Origin: Eleusine coracana subsp. coracana
Lineage: Eukaryota > Streptophyta > Magnoliopsida > Poales > Poaceae
Reading direction: 5' to 3'
Assembly: GCA_032690845.1 (NCBI GenBank)
Contig: CM064434.1
Span: forward strand, 35,444,342 to 35,508,341
DNA: 64,000 nucleotides
The notes under the pieces were generated by a model. It saw nothing but the letters and a program-made list of their open reading frames with translations. It did not search any database and was not told where the DNA came from. Made by a program: the position numbers and the translations under genes. The number at the start of each line of letters is the position of its first letter. Positions within the stretch are counted from its first letter, which is position 1. This document shows positions 21,641-33,318 of this stretch, one piece after another.

Positions 21641-22750
21641 TTAGGCACCACGAAGCGGTGCACTCATAGTCTTGTTCTGCGGAGGGCGCTGATTGTTGTT
21701 GTTGCGCTTAGGTGCTGTACATTCTCTAGCGAAGTGGCCGGTGCGACCACAGTTGTAGCACGGGTAGTTACCTCCACGATTGATAGGCTAGGGAGCACGT
21801 GCATTCTGACTTCCCTGCTACAAGTTGGGTGCACGGTACTGAGTGTGCTGTTTCTGCTGCTGTGGTGCTCGGGGCAGAAAGCACTGCTGCTGCTGTGGCC
21901 TCGGGCGCTGATACTGCTGCTGCGGGGACGTCGGGTACCGCTGTCCAGACGATGAAGTCTACACCAGGCGATGCTTCTCCTGTGGAGCAGTAGAGGCACT
22001 CGCAGGGGCCTTCCTCTTGCGCTCATCTTCCTCAACTTGGCGCATGGCACCCTCCTAGACAATAGCAGCATTGACCAGGTCGTTGAAGGTGCCGGTTGTC
22101 TGCCAGGTCACACGCTCCTTCAGTGCGGCATTCATGCCACGCAGGAAAGCATACCTCTTCTTCTCCTCAGTGTTGGCATACTCAGTGGCATATTGAGCAA
22201 CATGGTTGAACGCCTCAGAATACTGGAGGACATTCCTCCCTCCTTGTTTCAGGTCCATGAACTCCTGAAACTTCCTCTGCACAAGACCGACAGGTATGAA
22301 ATGAGCTCGAAAGGTAGTTCGAAACTCATTCAACTCGACACAGGTCCCAGCGGGTAGTGAAGCGACGTGGTTCGCCCTCCAGGCACCAGCAGAGCCCTGG
22401 AGTTGCTGGGCGGCGAATAGCACCTTCTGGTGCTCAGTGCAGTCAAGCAGACCAAACATAGACTCGGTCTGACGCAGCCAGTGGTCGGCGTCGAGGGGCT
22501 CTCTGGCACGCTCGAATGTCAGCGGGTGCGTACCCAGAAAGTCTGAGTAAGTGCACTATCGGGGCTGGTTGTTGTTGTGGTTGCCCTCATGTCCAGCCAG
22601 ATGGGACGTGATATCAACTAACCAGCGGAGCAACTCGGAGTCGTTCTGCTGTCGGCTGAGTGCTGCAGCCAGAACATCTGCTAGTGAAGGCTGAGCATTA
22701 GCTCCCTGCTGAGAGCTCTTAGGATCATCCTGATTACGAGTTCGCACCAT
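21641..22750 (-). pseudogene. Element C gag
   Basis: Start Met at 22750 (Met-Val-Arg-Thr-Arg-Asn), then a Gln-rich segment and the capsid core (Gln-Leu-Gln-Gly-Ser-Ala-Gly-Ala-Trp, Phe-Met-Asp-Leu-Lys-Gln-Gly, Tyr-Ala-Phe-Leu-Arg-Gly). A Gln-rich linker precedes the CCHC knuckle (Cys-Tyr-Asn-Cys-Gly-Arg-Thr-Gly-His, about 21715-21765). Stops at 22556-22558 and 22055, and several more in the linker, break the frame. Gln-rich linkers of this kind are common in Tekay-type Gag. Confidence 0.87.
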
Positions 22751-23189
22751 GCTGCAAATTACACCCTACACATTAGTCATTCTTCCAAGTGTTCCATAAG
22801 GCATAGGAGTAAAAACTTGCAAGGTTGCTCTAAGGGTTAAGAAATAACAACCATTTTCATAATCAAAGTTGGTACATGGTTATTAAAAAGGATAATCATC
22901 ACAGTAACTCATCCATACGTGCCTTGACGCCTAACTATGGTATTGCGGACGCACTATGGCTCATATACGGCCAACTCATCTATTCCTGGTCTATAACTAT
23001 TGGCTCATTGGGTTCTGGCGGTCCCAACGGTTCTTCTGGCGCTCCCGGTTCTATCAGCTCTACACCAACATTTTCGGCTTGCTCCATCTCTTCATCCACT
23101 TGTTTTCCATACTCCATAGGGATCTCATCCCAATTGTCTATGATGGGAAGGTGGGTAACCTTGAAGGCGTCAAATTCAACTTGAAGCTC

Positions 23190-23854
23190 CTACAGTTCAG
23201 ACTCCATGATGTCAGCATCTCCAATAGCTTGGTCACGCTCTTCGATGATCATATCCATCTCTTCATTCTTCGCTTGTACTTGCTGGTTTAATTCTACAAT
23301 TTCCAGAATCTTGGCTTGCTTTTTGGCTTCGGAAAGCCGAAGTGCGGCCCAAAACATGTCCAGTTGACGGTACAAGTTCTTGCATATGCCAAATAGAGAG
23401 AGAGTCCATAACACTCTGCCACATGTAGCGCTGGGCGATACAGTGGGTGGTTTGGATCGAAGGCAAAATCCAGAAGATGGTTCCACTCAGGATCTTCCAT
23501 ATTGTCAATGGGTATCAAGGTTACCGGTGTTCCAGTGACCTCATGCTTGTGAAGTTCGCAAAACGGAGTGAGGGCTTTGAGGGCAGCAACACTCCATGTA
23601 GTGAGTAGGTCCACGCCAGTGAAACTGATAGTCCATGACTCCCATGCCGGTAAGAAGGAATAGTTGGTGGGAACTACGACATGGACTACACAGGAAGTGA
23701 TTCCATTCTCCTCAATGGTATTTCCAACATAGGTGGGAGGGATATCATGTCCATAACCCTGAAGGACACTCCAAAAGAGTTGAGTCATCCCAGGGATCTC
23801 CAGACCATTGGTGATTTCCCAACCCGGTGGAGCTTGGAAATTGTTTTCAGCCAT
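23190..23854 (-). pseudogene. Element C extra ORF upstream of gag (orf0-like)
   Basis: A frame of 186 residues starts at 23854 (Met-Ala-Glu-Asn-Asn-Phe) in the gag direction, between the leader and gag. It is Trp/Pro/Tyr-rich and globular in composition, and is no part of Gag or Pol. At a CT run near 23395-23405 the likely original frame shifts into an overlapping frame. That frame ends in a charged, coiled-coil-like segment (Lys-Lys-Gln-Ala-Lys-Ile-Leu-Glu-Ile) running to 23190. As I recall, rice RIRE3/RIRE8-type elements carry an extra orf0 in this position. I cannot name a function; the stop and frameshift indicate that this copy is dead. Confidence 0.65.
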
Positions 23855-24952
23855 CTACAAGGGTGAAATCTGAATGGGTCAAAATCCTCCTTAAAGTGAA
23901 GTGCATTTCATGTACAACTTCGTGAAATACAGAAACAAAAACTTTTAAATCACATTTTCCAGCCTCAAGGGGCAATAGCATAGAAATGGATTTTTCAGCA
24001 GCTTCGGTCTTGACTGTGCAGCAGTCAGAAAATCAAGCACTGAGTACAGAAACAAAATCTACAGAACTGGTACTTGGCACCACGTTATAGTAGACTTTCA
24101 TAGCTTTCCAGATTGTATTTAAACACCTCCAAATTCCAAGTCGATTTCCGGTTATGAATTTTGCAAGTTCAAGGATGTGTTGAAAACAGAAGCTGATAGA
24201 TTTGTTGATTAACTTAGCAACTTAGACTTGTATTTCGAAATTTTGTACTTAACAAACATGCAAATTTTTATTTCAGAGGTGGGTAAATAAGGAGAGAACA
24301 AAATTTTAGTTAAGTTATCAAGGGATGCATGATGCAAAAGTTTAATTTTTATTACCTATCGTTCGTCACAACACACACCTATATTGCCGGTACTTAGCGG
24401 CACGAAAATTTGGTGACGACCCGCACTCAACATGTAGTAAACTACGTATTGTACTAACGGCGTTAGTGTACCTGCAGAAAAACTCATTGCAGAAACATTA
24501 CATTAAATTACGAGAAACTACAAAAATAAGGGTGATTCTACAACGATTCATGGAACGAACCGCCTTGCGAAACCACGGTTCTCGCAAGCAAACCAATGCT
24601 CCTAAACCTATCATGATGAGCATTACTAATAAAAAGTTGGCACGGTTTATGGAAGAAACCGTCTCACGAAACCATAGCCCTCGCGAGTGAACTCTACGCT
24701 CCAACACTTGTCAAGGAGCCAAAAATGTAAAATATTGGCAACGATTCATGGAAGGAATCATCCCACAAAGCCACAGTCCTTGCGAGCAAACTTTAAAGGC
24801 CAAAGAAAACCAAATAAAAGCCAACTCAAGCATAACCCGTTAGCATTGTCACCAACCCTAATAACTACTAGGGGCAGTACTAACGTATCCTCACACGTAA
24901 CCACGTAGTTTTTTTGAAAATATGTTTTAATTGTTGTATTATCATGGACCAT
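23855..24952 (-). other. Leader of element C
   Basis: About 1.1 kb of non-coding sequence between the primer-binding site and the extra ORF. The right third holds a degenerate tandem repeat (24540-24800). I see nothing else supportable. Confidence 0.75.
24540..24800. repeat. Degenerate ~100-bp tandem repeat in the leader of element C
   Basis: Three related blocks start near 24541, 24642 and 24739. Each holds a cga/cgg-ttcatgga-like start, a gaaaccac/aagccac-like middle and ctcgcgag-like ends spaced alike. Divergence is high, so only part of each unit aligns by eye. Confidence 0.65.
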
Positions 24953-24965
24953 GGCTCTGATACCA
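24953..24965 (-). other. Primer-binding site of element C
   Basis: The minus strand reads TGGTATCAGAGCC, a perfect complement to the 3' end of plant initiator-Met tRNA, two bases after the LTR end. Confidence 0.93.
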
Positions 24966-24967
24966 GC

Positions 24968-27900
24968 TGAGGCGCCCCTTCCCGGAGGATCGAGGTCCCG
25001 AAGGTGCTGATAACGTAGACACTTGATAATACAACAATGGTCCAAATTTAAGTTCAATTATTACATCAAAGTGCAGCGGAATTACAAGTTCATGAAGTTT
25101 TGAAAATAGCGGAAGCGAAATAACGAAAAAATCTATGAGCTCGACGATACAGCATGGTGATGATTCATGCCCGAAGAATCAACACCCTAGCAGCACTCAC
25201 AATCACTACGGCGGCAGATCAGACTCCCAATGGGCAGTCCAACCCTCAGGGACTTGCACGTCCCAAGGCAACACATCTACAGGCAATTCTATTTCTTCAG
25301 TACTTGAAAACCACATAAGCATAAAACCTAAGTACTAATTACTCAGCAAGACTTACCCGTCAGAAACCTAGACATGCAATGGCTCTAATAGGTGGCTTGT
25401 TTAAAAAGGACTTGCACTAAGCATCCTATTAGTTCTATCAAGTTTTATTTTCAGATTAAATGGGTTGTGCTGAATATAACTTTAGTTGCAACAATAAGAT
25501 AATAAAACAATACATAAAAATAAGTGCAACAATAGAACAAATAAATATACCAGTAATAACCAATACAAATCCATATCCATGATATCATGTGCAACTACGT
25601 GATTGGCGCGGTGAACAAGCAGTACTTATTACTGCGAGGGATAGCAATTGCAATTGATTTACACCAGCTGGGAAAACCCGAATAATACGACATATACGGA
25701 CCAATTAAGGTCGTATATGGCAACCTTTCACAAGAAAAACCACCCACATCTAGACCCGGGTGTGGTGACGTCGAGTGGGCATGCCGTCCTGCCAACAGTA
25801 CTTCGTGGTATGGACCGCCCACTCCCGCAGCCGACGGGTCCTAAGACCAACGCACCTTAACCATCCTTGATATAAGCGATCTTTAATGCTACATCGGTTT
25901 ACTAGTGCCTATGAAACTAGCATGCATTCGGTACTGTTCAAACTTGATCAAGGGGCCGACCACGGACGGGTCCTAGGGTGGGCAAGATAGGGCTACTGCA
26001 GCCAACACGCATGTGTTGCTGCAAACCTACACAAGCAAATTCCCTGTCCGGCCAAACATCAAAATAAACTTCTTTTACATAAGTTCTATTTTAGTGACCA
26101 AGTTTATTCCATAGTAATCATGATAACTATCGAGACTTATCAATTACTAAGCATAGCATCTTAGTACCGAACCTACCAAGTTTCTAATAAAAACAACATA
26201 GGTCATTTGGGGAAAACATGCAAGTTGGGTTCCAATCAACTCCTATGACCTAGTGCAATAATTCAAGCATAGATACTAGTAGTGAATTAAACTAGCAAAA
26301 CTTTATAAAGAGGCTAATGCAAACCGGGGCTTGCCTGGATCCACGCACGTGTTAGCTACTATAGTCTCTTGGTCCTCAGGCTCTTGGCCCTGCTGGACGT
26401 CAGGCTCCTGCTCCTGAGTGTCGTTACCTATTGATGAACTAGGGTTAACGGTAGTGTTGAAATACCGTTACATGCAATGACATGATGAATGCAACAAATA
26501 ATGGATGCATATTGCATTAGAGTGTGGGTGCCAACAACCTTATTAACAAGTTCTCGAAGCCATATGCTTCAAAGAAACAAATTAGGTTTTCATTATTTCA
26601 TGTGTGTGGATCATCTTAATTAGGATTGTTATAGCTTGAGAACAATTAAACAATTTAAAATAGTAACAAGATGATTCTGGACTTGAGTGATTTATCATGA
26701 ACAGAGACATATATGAAGTGCATTTTTACCAAGTTATAGCCTCTGGACAGTATTATTTTAATTACTAGAATTTATTCAAGTTAAAGCATTACTTAATTAA
26801 TAGAATATTAAATACTGCAGATTTTACTTAACCAAAACTCAGGGTGATGCACTAACATGAAACAACAATGCATGCAAAAGATCAGAATTAATTTCCATTC
26901 TTAGAATTATTAAGGATTTATTTGGTGTTTGGACCAGTTATTTAATTAACTAAATTATATTAACAGAGGCAGTTGGTTATTATTTTAGTAAAATAAGGCA
27001 CATTATTATAAAGCTAACAAAATTGATTTGAGGTCATTTGGACTTAAAATGAATTTACTATGCATTTTTGAAGTTCCATCAGTTTTCTGGTATTTCCTGG
27101 GTTTAAACAATTGACACGTCAGCGCCATGTGGCAGCCACATCAGCGCCAACTGGATGCCAGCCCAGCTGCCAGTCAGCTTCGCTGGAGCGCGGCGGCGCG
27201 TGGCCGGGGCTTGCCAGAGGGCTCGCCGCTGGCGACGGTGCGCGACAAAACCTCACCATGGGAGTGGAAAAATAATGCGCGCGACGAGGCGAGGAGACTA
27301 GGGGGTTCACAACGTCGGAAACTTACCGGATATGGGTCAACGATGAGCGGCGGCGGAGAGAGGAGGTCCGGCAACGTCACGGGGTGGACTCGTGGCAGCA
27401 AACCGACTGCGGCCGGCTTCTACAGCATCACGGGGGCACTGCGGGCATCGGCATCAGGTCGACGACCATCGGGGAAGGCCGGAAGGTAGGGCTCACCGTG
27501 GAGGCGGCACTAACACGGCGGCGCAGAGAGGATCGGCCGGGGAAAAGTTCAAGGCCGGCATTCTTGCTCGAGGAATCAAAGAAGCGAGGGGTCAGGAGTG
27601 ATCGTAAGAAGCTTGCGCATCAATGAGAAGAAGAAAGGGAGACGGGGTTCACCAGGGTCGTCGGAATACGGGAGCGCGTCGTCGGTGGCCGTCGGGGAAC
27701 CGGGTTTGGAGATTCTTCAAATTGTTTGAGCTCAGCGAAAGATTGCACGAGCTATTGCACGGGAAAGCAGCGGGAAGATAGGCGCGTTCGCTAGTGCTCT
27801 CGGTGTGGCTCGGGGGTTAGGGATTTGGCCGGAAAACGAGCTCGAGTTCGGCTCTGGCAATGGCGGAAGATGGTTGGGGGAGAAAGGAGTGAACAGGGGG

Positions 27901-29032
27901 GTATTTATAGGCCAAGGGGCTCAGTTTCTTGGTTGGACACCAGAGGTAGGTGCGTGCGCGTGGCTGGAGCAATACCGGGGCTCGGGGAGCCGTTGGCTCG
28001 GGGGAGAAAGCTGCGCGATGCGGCAGCAGAGGCAGAGCGCAACAGGGGAAAAGCAACTCGCTTGCTTGGCCGGTAGTGGCGTGCGGTGAGGGAGGAGGGC
28101 AGGGTGAGGTGACAGGCGATCACGCGCGGGCTCTGTCGATGCCAGGCGACCGGGAGCAGTCAGGAGCCGGGAAACAAGGAGCGCGGCAGAGTGAAGCGAT
28201 GCAGCGGTGCAGCATTGCCTTGGGCTAAGGTGAAGGGGACGCGGAGCATCGGCAGCTAGCGGCGAGCACGAGAAAAGGGAGCAGGGGTGAGAGGATGGGG
28301 CGGTCACGCGCGGGCAAGAGCGGCTGGCGCCGGGAACTGGTCGAAGCTTCGGCCAGTGGCCATGGCGGCAGGACTGCGCCGGCTTCGGGTAGGGATAAAG
28401 GAACACGGAGCCGTGGCGGGTAGCGACAAGCTGCGGGGAGATGCGCGCGGGGATGGGACGCGACCTCGCGGCAGGGCGACGAGTACCGAGGCGGTGGCAG
28501 GGAATCGGGCGAGCGCGCCCACATGAGAGGCGACGGGAGGAAGAAGATAGGGATTTTTTCAAGAAGGACCCCAAGGTTTCAAAAAGATTGCAAAGAGGTC
28601 CCTGGTTCAGCTTTAATTGATTTACATTACTTCCTTAATTCCAATTAATCTAAAATTTTGAGGGTGAGCTAATTAGAATATGGACATTTCATTAGTGAAT
28701 TCTAATTGGCCAGAAGGAAAATAATTTAATGAGAATTATTAATTAAAGTTCATTCAATTCTAGGTTTAAACCATTTAATTGATTGATTTCTTATTGGAAT
28801 AAAATTCTGGTTTTTGGTCCAAAATTGTATTTTATTATTACCATAGTTCTGATGTAATTACTTGGCCTAAGATTTATAGAAATTTAATTTGCTTCAAAGT
28901 TTTTGCTAGCAGGGTTTTAATTTAACTTGGAGAAATTCCTTTCTTATCTTGTCACTATTATTTCATGCTCAACTTGAGATCAAAATTTTGGCAATTTGTG
29001 CTAAGCATGAAATGGGACACCTGGGTGTCACA
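24968..29032 (-). repeat. 5' LTR of element C (full length, 4065 bp)
   Basis: It runs between TG at 24968 and CA at 29032 (minus-strand start TGTGACACCC). The GC-rich middle (27100-28540) and AT-rich ends mirror the other LTR. The 657 bp at 28376-29032 exist only here. Confidence 0.92.
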
Positions 29033-29037
29033 CAAGA
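29033..29037. other. Target-site duplication of element C, right copy (caaga)
   Basis: Identical to 15292-15296; it follows the LTR end ..GTCACA directly. Confidence 0.93.
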
Positions 29038-29767
29038 TTACGTTGAAGAAAGCTATTGAGTTTGTCAAGGATGTCTTCATTCGGTTCGTTGTTCCTCATG
29101 ATACCATCACCAATAATGGCACTCAATTCACATCAATGGAGTTCCGTGACTTTGCCGATGAGATGGGAATAAAAATCCACTTTGCTTCAGTGGCTCATCC
29201 TCAAAGCAATGGGCAGGTCGAACAGGCCAATAGTATGATTCTTCAAGGATTGAAACCACAGATATTCGACAGGCTTAAGCCTTATGCTGGTCGGTGGGTC
29301 AAAGAATTGCCTTCAGTTCTTTGGGGGCTTTGCACAAACACCAGTCGGGCAACTGGACTGTCACCTTTCTCATTGGTGGCTCAGAGGCTATGCTGCCGAC
29401 CGAAGTCAGCCTTGTTTCGGCATGGGTTCAGGCGTATGATGAACAACTTTCTGAGGAGAATCGAGAGATTGATTTGATTGTAGCAGAGGAGTTGCATGAT
29501 CTCGTTCTATTTCAGTCGGCACTTTAGCAACAAGGCTTACGACGATATTATGATAAAAACGTACGTAATCGCTACTTCCAAGTTGGTGATTTAGTGCTTC
29601 GTCGAGTGCAGTATACGAAGAAACAGCATAAGCTTTCTCCAAAGTGGGAAGGACCATATGTTGTGAAGGAAGTCACTCGCCTGGGGGCTTACCGACTGAT
29701 GTATGAAGACGGCGATGATATACCAAATTCCTGGAACATAAATCAGCTATGTCATTTCTATACTTAA
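29038..29767 (+). pseudogene. Element B integrase, C-terminal part
   Basis: It continues the core interrupted at 15296. The second catalytic Asp position reads Ile-Thr-Asn-Asn-Gly-Thr-Gln-Phe (Asn in place of Asp), and the Glu is present in Gly-Gln-Val-Glu-Gln-Ala-Asn. A frameshift near 29380 moves the C-terminal part to another frame, and a TAG follows at about 29525. The end domain (Val-Gly-Asp-Leu-Val-Leu-Arg, Lys-Trp-Glu-Gly-Pro-Tyr) runs to the stop near 29767. Confidence 0.88.
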
Positions 29768-30281
29768 TTTTTCTTTTGTATACTTATACATTATTCATGA
29801 ATGAAACTTCGGTCTTTTTGATGATGTTCATTCTATGTTGTCTCAATTCCTTAAATTATTTTATTAAACAATTGAGCCAGGAGGCTAGTAATAATGTCCC
29901 ACCTCAGTCTAACCGTATTTTGGTTTTGGACTACATTCTGACCAATTTCTTCTCGTTGAATACGGTCTTCATTTTCTTGGTCTAACGTCTATACATTATG
30001 GTTATATACTTTATACTGCACATCAGACTACCACTACACTAAACCCAGAGCCAAAGTGCGAGAGGTCATGTATCGATTGGTCGACTCTGCTTGTTACGCG
30101 GTTATGAGTCACAACCTAAAATGTTATGGCAAACCGATACAATTTGAGTTTCTCAATGACAGAAACATACTTATAACATTTTTATCAATCTATTAAAGAT
30201 GATAAGCATGAAACTAGTTTACATACAGGTAATATTGTTTCATTACATTGATATTGCTAATGATCTCTAATATTACAGGAT
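29768..30281 (+). other. Spacer between pol and the antisense gene of element B
   Basis: AT-rich and without a supportable ORF. Parts of it (a segment around 30000-30110) resemble, in inverted orientation relative to the window, 57170-57300 of element D. It is therefore a shared element region and probably holds the 3' end of the antisense transcript. Confidence 0.65.
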
Positions 30282-33098
30282 TTACAGCTCCTTTGAAGGA
30301 GAGGAAGATTCAGCTCGTAGCTCAACCTCAGGAGTTGTTGGAGTAGGCACGGTCGGATTGATCTCTATGTTGTCGACCAAAGCTCGGGAAATTTCCAGCA
30401 TGGAATCCAAAAGCAGCTGGCATTGGTCGTCGGTCAAGTCGGGGGACCAAGATTGGCCAATCGCCAGAACCTGACTCCCGGCCTCGGTCGCTACTCGTCG
30501 AGTGTTATGAGCAATAGCCTCTGATGCATGCTCCAACAAGTACTCCAAGGAATGGCCACACTGCTCCACTTGGCCGGCATGAACATAGTCCATTGCCTTT
30601 CAAGAGGCATAAGATAGAGCTGCAAGTGATGATTTTTGGTCAGTATGATCAAAAAAGGAATCAAGCAGATGTGAGGAATAATGAAGGGCTTACTGGCAAG
30701 TTTACATTTGAAGGATTTGGAGGTGCTCTTAGCTTCCTCTATCTTGGCGTCAGCTTCCTTCAGCTTCTTCTGCAGCCGAGTGATCTCAGCCTTCTGGTCC
30801 TCGACCAATTTGGAGATGTTTTCCTTCTCAGCATTCAAGGCGTTGACAAACCTTTGCTGATTGGAAGTTAACTTCTCTAGATTGGCGATCTTCTGATCAT
30901 GAGCTAAAGACAAACGTATGAATTTTTAGCGCTAGAGTGATTAGTTGATTATTTAAACATAGGTGGTGAGTAATCTTACCAGCTAAATCTGCACGGCCTT
31001 GTCTAAGGCCTTGGTCATCTCTCTTCGGTCGGTCTGCAGCTTTTCAATTTCCTTTTGTGCTTTGGCAAGCTGTTGACCGGTGACTAGCTAAACACCCGCA
31101 AAGTGTTAGTCTTACTTAAAGACTTAAAGACCAAAGTGTTTAGGACATACCAAAAGTTTCGGCTTCAAGGTATTCCGCCCTAGCCTGTTTCCTCTCTACG
31201 AGAGCATACATTTTTTGTATACAAAAAGGGGGTAAGCTTAAAGGCAAGATTAAGACAAAGAAAAAGCACAGTATTGAAGTACCTTGCTAGCTTCTCGATG
31301 TTGGTGCATAGTTTCCACGTCCTCCACTTTGGGCCGACCGAGCAAATCTGTAGATAATGTCACCTTACCTTTGTCAAGAGGTGAAGGGACGACGGCAGGA
31401 GCAGGTTGGGGTGCAGGCGCTAGAATGGAGGCAGAAATTTCCTTGTTAGCTGGCTTATCCACCTCGGTCGGTGTGTTTGATGACTTGTCGACTGACTTGG
31501 GCAGATCAGTCGGATGAGGAGGAGGTCCAGACCGAGTGACTTCGGACTCTTGGGCGCTCTGAGAATCACTCGTCCGACTACTGTCAAAACAAAGATGGAA
31601 GAGATTAAAATGTGTTGTGGATGGCAATAAGAGACAAGGAGTATAAGGTTAAAGGATGAACCTAGGAGCCTTCTTGAGCTTGATTCGGCACAACCTCTTC
31701 TTTGAAGAAGTCGACTGAGAATCAGTCTCCTTCCTCTTCTGGGCAGAATTTCCTGCCTTGTTGGTCTGATCCATCACCCCAGCGTCACTCTGAGTTTGGC
31801 TCGGGGGTTCCGACTGGCTTGAAGGTCGGTCGGAGGGAGTAGGGGTGGGATGACCAGCGTCAGCAGATGCCAATTCTTCATCATCATCCTGATCCCCTAT
31901 GTATTGCCGTTGGCACCCAACGGTCTGCTTCACTAGCCGACTGGGGGGAGGTAGGGTGGTGACCGGATCAGCACGAGCGCCTGCAGAAGAGCTTGAGCCT
32001 CCAGTGCCAGTCTGCTACGTCTTCTCGACAAAATCTGGTCCCTCGGAATTGGTCGGAGGGAGCGGAGGATGGGATATATAAGTATCCAGAACCTGCACAA
32101 GAATCAAAATATCAAGCAGGGCATCAAGACAAGAAATAAAGGATTGCTCAAAGCAGACTGAGGCTTACTCTAGCCCGCATAGTGCCCTTGTTATACGCCT
32201 TCTTGATCAGCGAGTCCTCCTGAAGGATATCCCCTTTAAACATTTTTGACGGGCATTTCTTACAGAGTTCACCATTCGGCGGGTCAGGCACCTCCCTGGT
32301 TTCGTCATTATTGACATAGTTCCACGCCGGGTGACTCTGCAGCTTTAGGGCCTGCACTCCATGTACTACAAAGCTTTTGGTGATGGTAATTCCATCAATG
32401 TCTTCAGCCTTCAAGTCAGCTATCTTCTTCAACAGAGTGACCACCTGAGGGCCGATCGGAACGGGCTTCTTCGTCCATTATGCCAGAGGAATTGCCTTGG
32501 CACTGGTGAAGTTGGCAAGAATAGTGGGAGGGTTGTCATAGTAGAACCACTCATCATTCTAGTTCTTATTCCCGGTCTTCAATGGCACATTGATGTAGGC
32601 CTCCTTCTTGCGCAACTGGAAGCCAACACCGCCTATAGCTACTTGATTGTCCTTGGTCAGCAGCGGACGGAGGACAAATAGATGGTGGAATAAATTGAAG
32701 TGGGGAAGGATGCCTATAAATGCTTCACACATGTGTACGAAGATGGTGATGTGAAGAGTGGAATTGGGATTGAGGTTGACAAGCTCAATCCCATAAAAGA
32801 AAAGGAGCTCGCGCAAGAAGCTGCAGCAGGGGACTCCAAAGCCATGCTCGAAGAACGAGCGGAACATAACTATTTGTTTATCAATAGGGATGGGGCAAGA
32901 TTCACGGGGTACCTTCCAGTTGATCCGCACTTGCTCTGGAAGGATGCCGTCGACCACCATCTGGTTCATATCGGCTTGGGAGAGGTTGCTCTTCGAGAAC
33001 TCCCGAAGCTGCTCCCGGATATCGATCTCCGACGAGGAGGACGCGGCAGCGGCGGTGGAAGTGGCAGGAATCAAGGTGGAAACCTTCTTGTGACCCAT
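30282..33098 (-). pseudogene. Element B antisense gene: multi-exon 'putative gypsy-type transposon' protein
   Basis: This gene lies on the strand opposite gag-pol, between pol and the 3' LTR, a position known for extra antisense ORFs in Tat elements such as Grande. Exon 1 (33098 to about 32150) encodes Met-Gly-His-Lys-Lys and a conserved N-terminal domain. That domain resembles the Pfam 'putative gypsy type transposon' family (Leu-Pro-Glu-Gln-Val, Phe-Phe-Glu-His-Gly-Phe-Gly-Val-Pro, Leu-His-Ile-Thr-Ile-Phe-Val-His). Later segments near 32087-31670, 31585-31285, 31225-31155, 31090-30975, 30915-30700 and 30600-30282 give an acidic, Ser/Pro-rich middle with a basic nuclear-localisation-like patch, then a long coiled coil and a short C-terminus. 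GT donors are visible at most segment ends (for example AAG/GTACTT near 31282). In-frame stops near 32558 and 32480 make this copy a pseudogene. Function unknown. Confidence 0.78.
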
Positions 33099-33299
33099 GG
33101 CGATGATTGTTTTGGGCGTGGTGGATCAAATGCTGAACCCTAGCAGAGGCTTGCGGGCTAAGCACGGCGAGATCTACGGCGGCCGGAAGTGAAAGCGCTA
33201 ACCCTAGCTGGAAAAATGAGGAGTCGCTCAGAACAGAGGAGGCGCGAGGAAGACGAAGGGTTTGTGCGCAAAAGCGTGGACTGAGAGTCAACTCGATGC

Positions 33300-33318
33300 T
33301 GCCCTTTATATTCCCGCT
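33300..33318 (-). promoter_or_regulatory. Probable promoter (TATA box) of the element B antisense gene
   Basis: The minus strand reads GGGAATATAAAGGGC about 210 bp upstream of the antisense start codon at 33098. It is a good TATA match at a sensible distance, and it lies outside the LTR. Confidence 0.6.

Larger units (their letters stand above)
15297..29032 (-). mobile_element. Element C: Tekay/Del-type Ty3/gypsy retrotransposon with ~4-kb LTRs
   Basis: The minus-strand order is 5' LTR (24968-29032), primer-binding site, leader, an extra ORF, gag, PR, RT-RNase H, IN, and a truncated 3' LTR (15297-18695). The minus-strand LTR begins TGTGACACCC and ends GCGCCTCA. A perfect 5-bp duplication (caaga) marks the insertion into element B. 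The gag start (Met-Val-Arg-Thr-Arg), RT type and very long LTRs fit the Tekay lineage. An internal deletion fuses integrase to the interior of the 3' LTR, removing the integrase C-terminus, any chromodomain, the polypurine tract and 657 bp of LTR. The deletion and many stops make it inactive. Confidence 0.9.

Noticed and set aside
24953..24965. tRNA gene fragment
   Set aside because: Only the 13-nt primer-binding complement is present, without tRNA arms; it is a reverse-transcription primer site.
30282..33098. Captured host gene inside element B
   Set aside because: A homologous gene lies at the same place and orientation in the independent Tat element D, so it is a stable part of the lineage. 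A very old capture cannot be excluded.
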